The position numbers were made by a program, and so were the translations under genes. The notes beneath the pieces were generated by a model. That model was not told the DNA's origin. It ran no database searches and saw nothing but the letters and a program-made list of their open reading frames with translations. From the NCBI GenBank assembly GCA_018895795.1, contig JAHINZ010000298.1, positions 1 through 9,567 on the forward strand: 9,567 nt of DNA, written 5' to 3'. Source of the DNA: Alphaproteobacteria bacterium (GTDB lineage: Bacteria; Pseudomonadota; Alphaproteobacteria; Caulobacterales; Caulobacteraceae). Position 1 is the first letter of the stretch, and each line of letters begins with the position of its first letter. This document shows positions 6,468-9,567 of the stretch, one piece after another.

Positions 6468-6548
6468 CGGAACGCTCCTCCAAGGAAGCGCATGGTCTAG
6501 CCCCGGGGCGGCGCGGAAGTTCGGCGGCTTTGAGGCCGCGATAAGATC

Positions 6549-6998
6549 CTAGTGTTGCAAAAGCATCGTATGGGTCCTCGACTCCACGCGCTCTATCCCC
6601 CGCAGAGCGTCGTCCGACTCCTCCAGCATGGCGTTGAAGGTCCGCAGATCGTTGGTCTGGATGCGCTTGATCCGGCGGTCCCGGGCCCATTCCAGACCGA
6701 TCGTCTGACCCAGACGGCAGGCCTTGGGTAACAGCACCGTGCGTTCGGCGGGCCCGCCTCGGGTCAACAGCTTGCCGACCACCTCGTTCCAGTTGGGTGA
6801 GCCGGGAAAGCAGAAGCTCAGATCCTCGCAGGCGCCGGTCCAGAACCGCTTGTACCAGCGCGCATGCAGCGGCGTTTCGAAGCGCAGGCTCTGAGTGGCC
6901 TGCACGGCGCCCCGGCAGTCATCGCGGACAAAGTCCTCGGCCTGGGCCTCCCCGGCCAGGAGCAGCACCAACACCACCACGCCCCAAGCTCGAATCAT
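6549..6998 (-). CDS. Unrecognised secreted protein with four cysteines
   Basis: The product is 149 residues, of a family I do not recognise. A clear Sec signal peptide covers residues 1-20 (MIRAW, hydrophobic VVVLVLLLAG core, AQA cleavage site before ED), with no lipobox Cys. The mature part of about 129 residues has four cysteines (28, 57, 63, 94), enough for two disulphides, and is likely periplasmic. Aromatic and charged patches (ARWYKRFWTGACEDLSFCF) precede a helical, highly charged C-terminus (EWARDRRIKRIQ, then MLEESDDALRGIERV). The start is supported by GGGGGAG 3 nt before the ATG. It lies 54 nt downstream of the helicase gene on the same strand, so co-transcription is possible. No link between the two functions is evident. 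Confidence 0.82.
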   Translation of the reverse strand: MIRAWGVVVLVLLLAGEAQAEDFVRDDCRGAVQATQSLRFETPLHARWYKRFWTGACEDLSFCFPGSPNWNEVVGKLLTRGGPAERTVLLPKACRLGQTIGLEWARDRRIKRIQTNDLRTFNAMLEESDDALRGIERVESRTHTMLLQH

Positions 6999-7052
6999 GT
7001 GCTCCCCCAGAGCCTTAGCGCCAAGGAGTCGTCTAGCGACGGATTGTGAAGC

Positions 7053-9567
7053 TCATGTCTCGGTCAGAAAAGCCGCGGTGGCCTCGATGGCCTCGACCAG
7101 GCCCATGCGCTCGACCGTGATCCCTTCCGGCAGGCCCGAGAACAGTCGCGTCGGGGCCGCGGCGTCCAGCATGACGAACACGCCGCGATCGTCCGCCCGG
7201 CGGATCAGGCGGCCGAAAGCCTGGCTGATCCGGGCCCGGGCGGTCGAGTCATCATAGCCCTTGCCGCCAAAGCGCGCGCGGCGTGCTTTGTGCAGGATGT
7301 CGGGCCTGGGCCACGGCACCCGGTCGAAAACCAAGAGCCGCAGGCTTCTACCCGGAACGTCGATGCCGTCGCGGATGGCGTCGGTGCCCAGCAGGCAAGC
7401 GTCCTGCTCGGCCCGGAAGATGTCGACCAGGGCCCCGGCCTCCAGCGGATCGACGTGCTGGGCGTACAGCGCCAGACCCTGATCGGCCAGGGGCGCGGCG
7501 ATCCGCTCGTGCACCGCCTTCAGCCGCCGGATGGCCGTGAACAGCCCCAGACCGCCGCCGCCGGCCGCCAGGAATAGCTCGCGCATGGCCGCCGAGACCT
7601 GCCGGGCGTCTTCCTTGTTGACGTCGGTGACCACGATGGCCCGGGCGTTCTTCTCGTAGTTGAACGGCGAGACCAGCCGCAGCACCTTGGGCGCCTGGGG
7701 CATGCGCGCCGCCCCGGTGCGCATCTCGGCCAGGGCGAAGGGATCCTCCAGGGCCGGATCGGTCAGGGTGGCGCTGGTTACCAGCACCCCGTGGGCCGGG
7801 CTCAGCACGGCGGCCCGCAGCGGCTCGGTCGGATCGACCCAGTGTCGCCGGCACGCCGCGTCGACCACCCGTCCGTACAGAAACGTCGCCTCAAACCAGT
7901 CCACGAAATCCGGGTCGTCCTCGGCGTCCTCGTCGATCGCCTTGAGGATCGAGCGCCAGGCCGGCAAGGTCATCCGGGCCCGGCGATCCAGGCCGCGCAG
8001 GGCCCCCTCGATGCGGGCCCGCTCCGAAGGGCCCAGATGCTCGGCGTCCTCGTCCAGAACGTCCTCCAGCTGCCGGGCCAAGGCCAACAAGGGGGCCTCG
8101 ATCCCGGCCAGGGCCCGAGCCGCTTCACCGGCCCGCTCGCGGACCAGATCCACCGCCGGGCGGGCGGCGCATTGCAGCCCCTGCTCGACCCCGCCGCGCT
8201 CGCCGCTGCGAGCCCGCAGTTGCTCGATCACCGCCACCAGATAGGTCTCGATGGGTCCGATCGGATTGGCCTGGCCATCGGGCGGCGCGATCCGTCCCGA
8301 CCAGCCCTCGCCCGGCAGGGCGACGGCCGCGTGCAGCACCGCCGTCAGGGCCTGACGCGCGCCTTCGCGGTCGCCCAGGATGTCGAGAAGCCGCGCCTCC
8401 AGGCCTCGGCCGCGCCGGCCGCGCCCCTCGGGCCCGCGGATCCAACGGCGCAGCTCGGCCGCCTCGGCGCCGGACAGGGCCGCCGAAAAGGCGCTGTCAG
8501 CGGCGTCGAATAGGTGGTGGCCCTCGTCGAACACCACCCGCTTGACGGCCGTGGTCTCGTTGTCGCCCTTCTGCCCCCGGGCCGCCCGCGCGCCGTCGAA
8601 GGCGGCCTGGGTCAGGACCAGCGCATGGTTGGCGATGACGATGTCGGCCCGCTTGGAGGCCCGCACCGCCTTCTCGATGAAGCAGATACGATAGTGCTGG
8701 CAGCCGGCGTGGACGCATTCGCCGCGTCGATCGACCAGATTGGCGGCGCTGGCCTGCATCGACGGCGCGATCGCGAACAGGGTCGGCAACCAGGCGGGAA
8801 AGTCGCCGCCGGTCATGTCGCCATCGCGGGTCGCCCGGGCCCAGCGGGCGGTCAGGGCCAGGCCGATCAGATCGCCATTGCCCAGCTGGGCGCCGTTGAT
8901 CTGCTCCTGAAAGTTCAAAAGGCACACATAGTTCTCGCGCCCCTTGCGGACCACCGCCTTGCGGGCGCGGACGGCGGGGTCGGGATAGATCGACTGGCTC
9001 TCGCGCTCGATCTGCCGCTGCAGAGCCCGCGTATAGGTGCTGATCCACACCGACGGTCCATTGGCCTCGGCCCACAGCGAGGCGGGGGCCAGATAGCCCA
9101 GGGTCTTGCCGACGCCGGTGCCGGCCTCGGCCAGCATCATACGCGGCTCGCCTTCGCGTTCGCGGGGCTGGAAGACGAAGGCCGCCTCGCGGGCATAGGT
9201 CGCCTGGGCCTCGCGCACCTCGTCCAGGCCAGAGCGTTGCAGCAGCTCGGCCAGCCGCTCGCCGGCCCTTTCGGGATCGATCGGCCGTGTGCCAGACTCG
9301 CCAAGCGGGGCCTGATCTTCCCACTCGACGATGCGGGCCCAGACGTCCAGGCCCGAGCTGCGAAACTGGTTGCCGACCGGGACCGAGCGCAGCGCGCCGA
9401 TCACGGCCGGTCCCCAGGCCCAGCCCGCCTTGGCCAGGGTCTCGGCGACGGCCAGAGCCTCTTCCCGCGACGGCTGGGGCGTCAGCCGCAACTCGCCGAG
9501 CAGGGCGTCGGCCGAGAACCTCAGGCTGGCGGCCTGGTCCGCCGCGCCTTTCGGTTCGGCCAAGCCC
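7053..9567 (-). CDS. DinG-like Fe-S superfamily 2 DNA helicase, N-terminus beyond the window
   Basis: At least 836 residues are visible (numbered from the TTG at 9563). The frame is still open at the window edge, and the first 120 residues already look like mid-protein, so the true start is probably outside. Walker A is AEAGTGVGKT (145-154, Lys153). Four cysteines typical of the XPD/DinG iron-sulphur domain are Cys214 and then Cys283, Cys288 and Cys294 (GECVHAGCQHYRIC). Motif II is DEGH (346-349), preceded by VIANHALV (308-315). Helicase domain 2 carries VTSATLTD (595-602), LVFDRVPWPRPD and motif VI QAFGRLIRR (781-789). All motifs of a 5'-3' ATP-dependent DNA helicase of the DinG/Rad3 group are intact. 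DinG proteins resolve R-loops and G-quadruplexes in E. coli; the role here is inferred from the family. Naming it dinG is avoided because alphaproteobacteria carry several such paralogues. Confidence 0.93.
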   Translation of the reverse strand, partial: GLAEPKGAADQAASLRFSADALLGELRLTPQPSREEALAVAETLAKAGWAWGPAVIGALRSVPVGNQFRSSGLDVWARIVEWEDQAPLGESGTRPIDPERAGERLAELLQRSGLDEVREAQATYAREAAFVFQPREREGEPRMMLAEAGTGVGKTLGYLAPASLWAEANGPSVWISTYTRALQRQIERESQSIYPDPAVRARKAVVRKGRENYVCLLNFQEQINGAQLGNGDLIGLALTARWARATRDGDMTGGDFPAWLPTLFAIAPSMQASAANLVDRRGECVHAGCQHYRICFIEKAVRASKRADIVIANHALVLTQAAFDGARAARGQKGDNETTAVKRVVFDEGHHLFDAADSAFSAALSGAEAAELRRWIRGPEGRGRRGRGLEARLLDILGDREGARQALTAVLHAAVALPGEGWSGRIAPPDGQANPIGPIETYLVAVIEQLRARSGERGGVEQGLQCAARPAVDLVRERAGEAARALAGIEAPLLALARQLEDVLDEDAEHLGPSERARIEGALRGLDRRARMTLPAWRSILKAIDEDAEDDPDFVDWFEATFLYGRVVDAACRRHWVDPTEPLRAAVLSPAHGVLVTSATLTDPALEDPFALAEMRTGAARMPQAPKVLRLVSPFNYEKNARAIVVTDVNKEDARQVSAAMRELFLAAGGGGLGLFTAIRRLKAVHERIAAPLADQGLALYAQHVDPLEAGALVDIFRAEQDACLLGTDAIRDGIDVPGRSLRLLVFDRVPWPRPDILHKARRARFGGKGYDDSTARARISQAFGRLIRRADDRGVFVMLDAAAPTRLFSGLPEGITVERMGLVEAIEATAAFLTET

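Noticed and set aside
6524..6539. Small hairpin after the four-cysteine protein gene (- strand)
   Set aside because: Only a 5-bp GCGGC/GCCGC stem with no T-run; common by chance at this GC content, so not listed as a terminator.
8497..9324. 275-codon - strand frame overlapping the helicase gene in another frame
   Set aside because: Arg/Gly/Pro-rich with no motif; the overlapping helicase frame carries the Walker A, Fe-S and DEGH motifs.

Overview
The window is high-GC DNA with dense, closely packed genes. TonB-dependent receptors ending in Phe, the codon use and the gene types suggest an alphaproteobacterium of the Caulobacter/Phenylobacterium kind. This is an inference from style; there is no rRNA or other marker gene here. 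No mobile element, CRISPR array, tRNA or rRNA was seen. Both window edges cut through genes.

Left part, + strand (1-2240): the C-terminal nine tenths or so of a TonB-dependent outer-membrane receptor, followed by a strong GC-rich hairpin.

Central part, + strand (about 2300-6002): a TetR-family regulator, then four tightly spaced genes. These are folE (GTP cyclohydrolase I), a DUF3429-type small membrane protein, a C-factor/CsgA-like short-chain dehydrogenase and a renalase-like FAD oxidoreductase. The last two junctions are stop/start overlaps of 8 and 7 nt, so this is very probably one translationally coupled operon. The leader of folE is the most striking non-coding part. It holds a perfect 26-bp palindrome (11-bp arms, 4-bp spacer), then 2 nt later a perfect 12-bp inverted repeat whose right arm runs into the folE ribosome binding site. 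A degenerate copy of the first palindrome lies just upstream of the tetR gene. The simplest reading is a TetR regulator that controls itself and the folE operon, with a possible second, RNA-level control on folE translation. Genes of these families (folE, DUF3429, C-factor-like SDR, FAD amine-oxidase-like) recur in light- and singlet-oxygen-induced clusters with photolyases in other proteobacteria. A pterin/photo-oxidative-stress role is therefore a reasonable hypothesis, although no photolyase gene lies in this window.

Right part, - strand (9567 down to 6195): a DinG-like Fe-S superfamily 2 helicase open at the window edge, an unrecognised secreted protein with four cysteines, and a small HTH protein of the YiaG/HigA type. 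The HTH gene and the folE operon converge on a roughly 200-bp gap (5991-6194). The gap holds a hairpin at the operon's end and, on the - strand, a start-less reading frame that may be a decayed gene tail.
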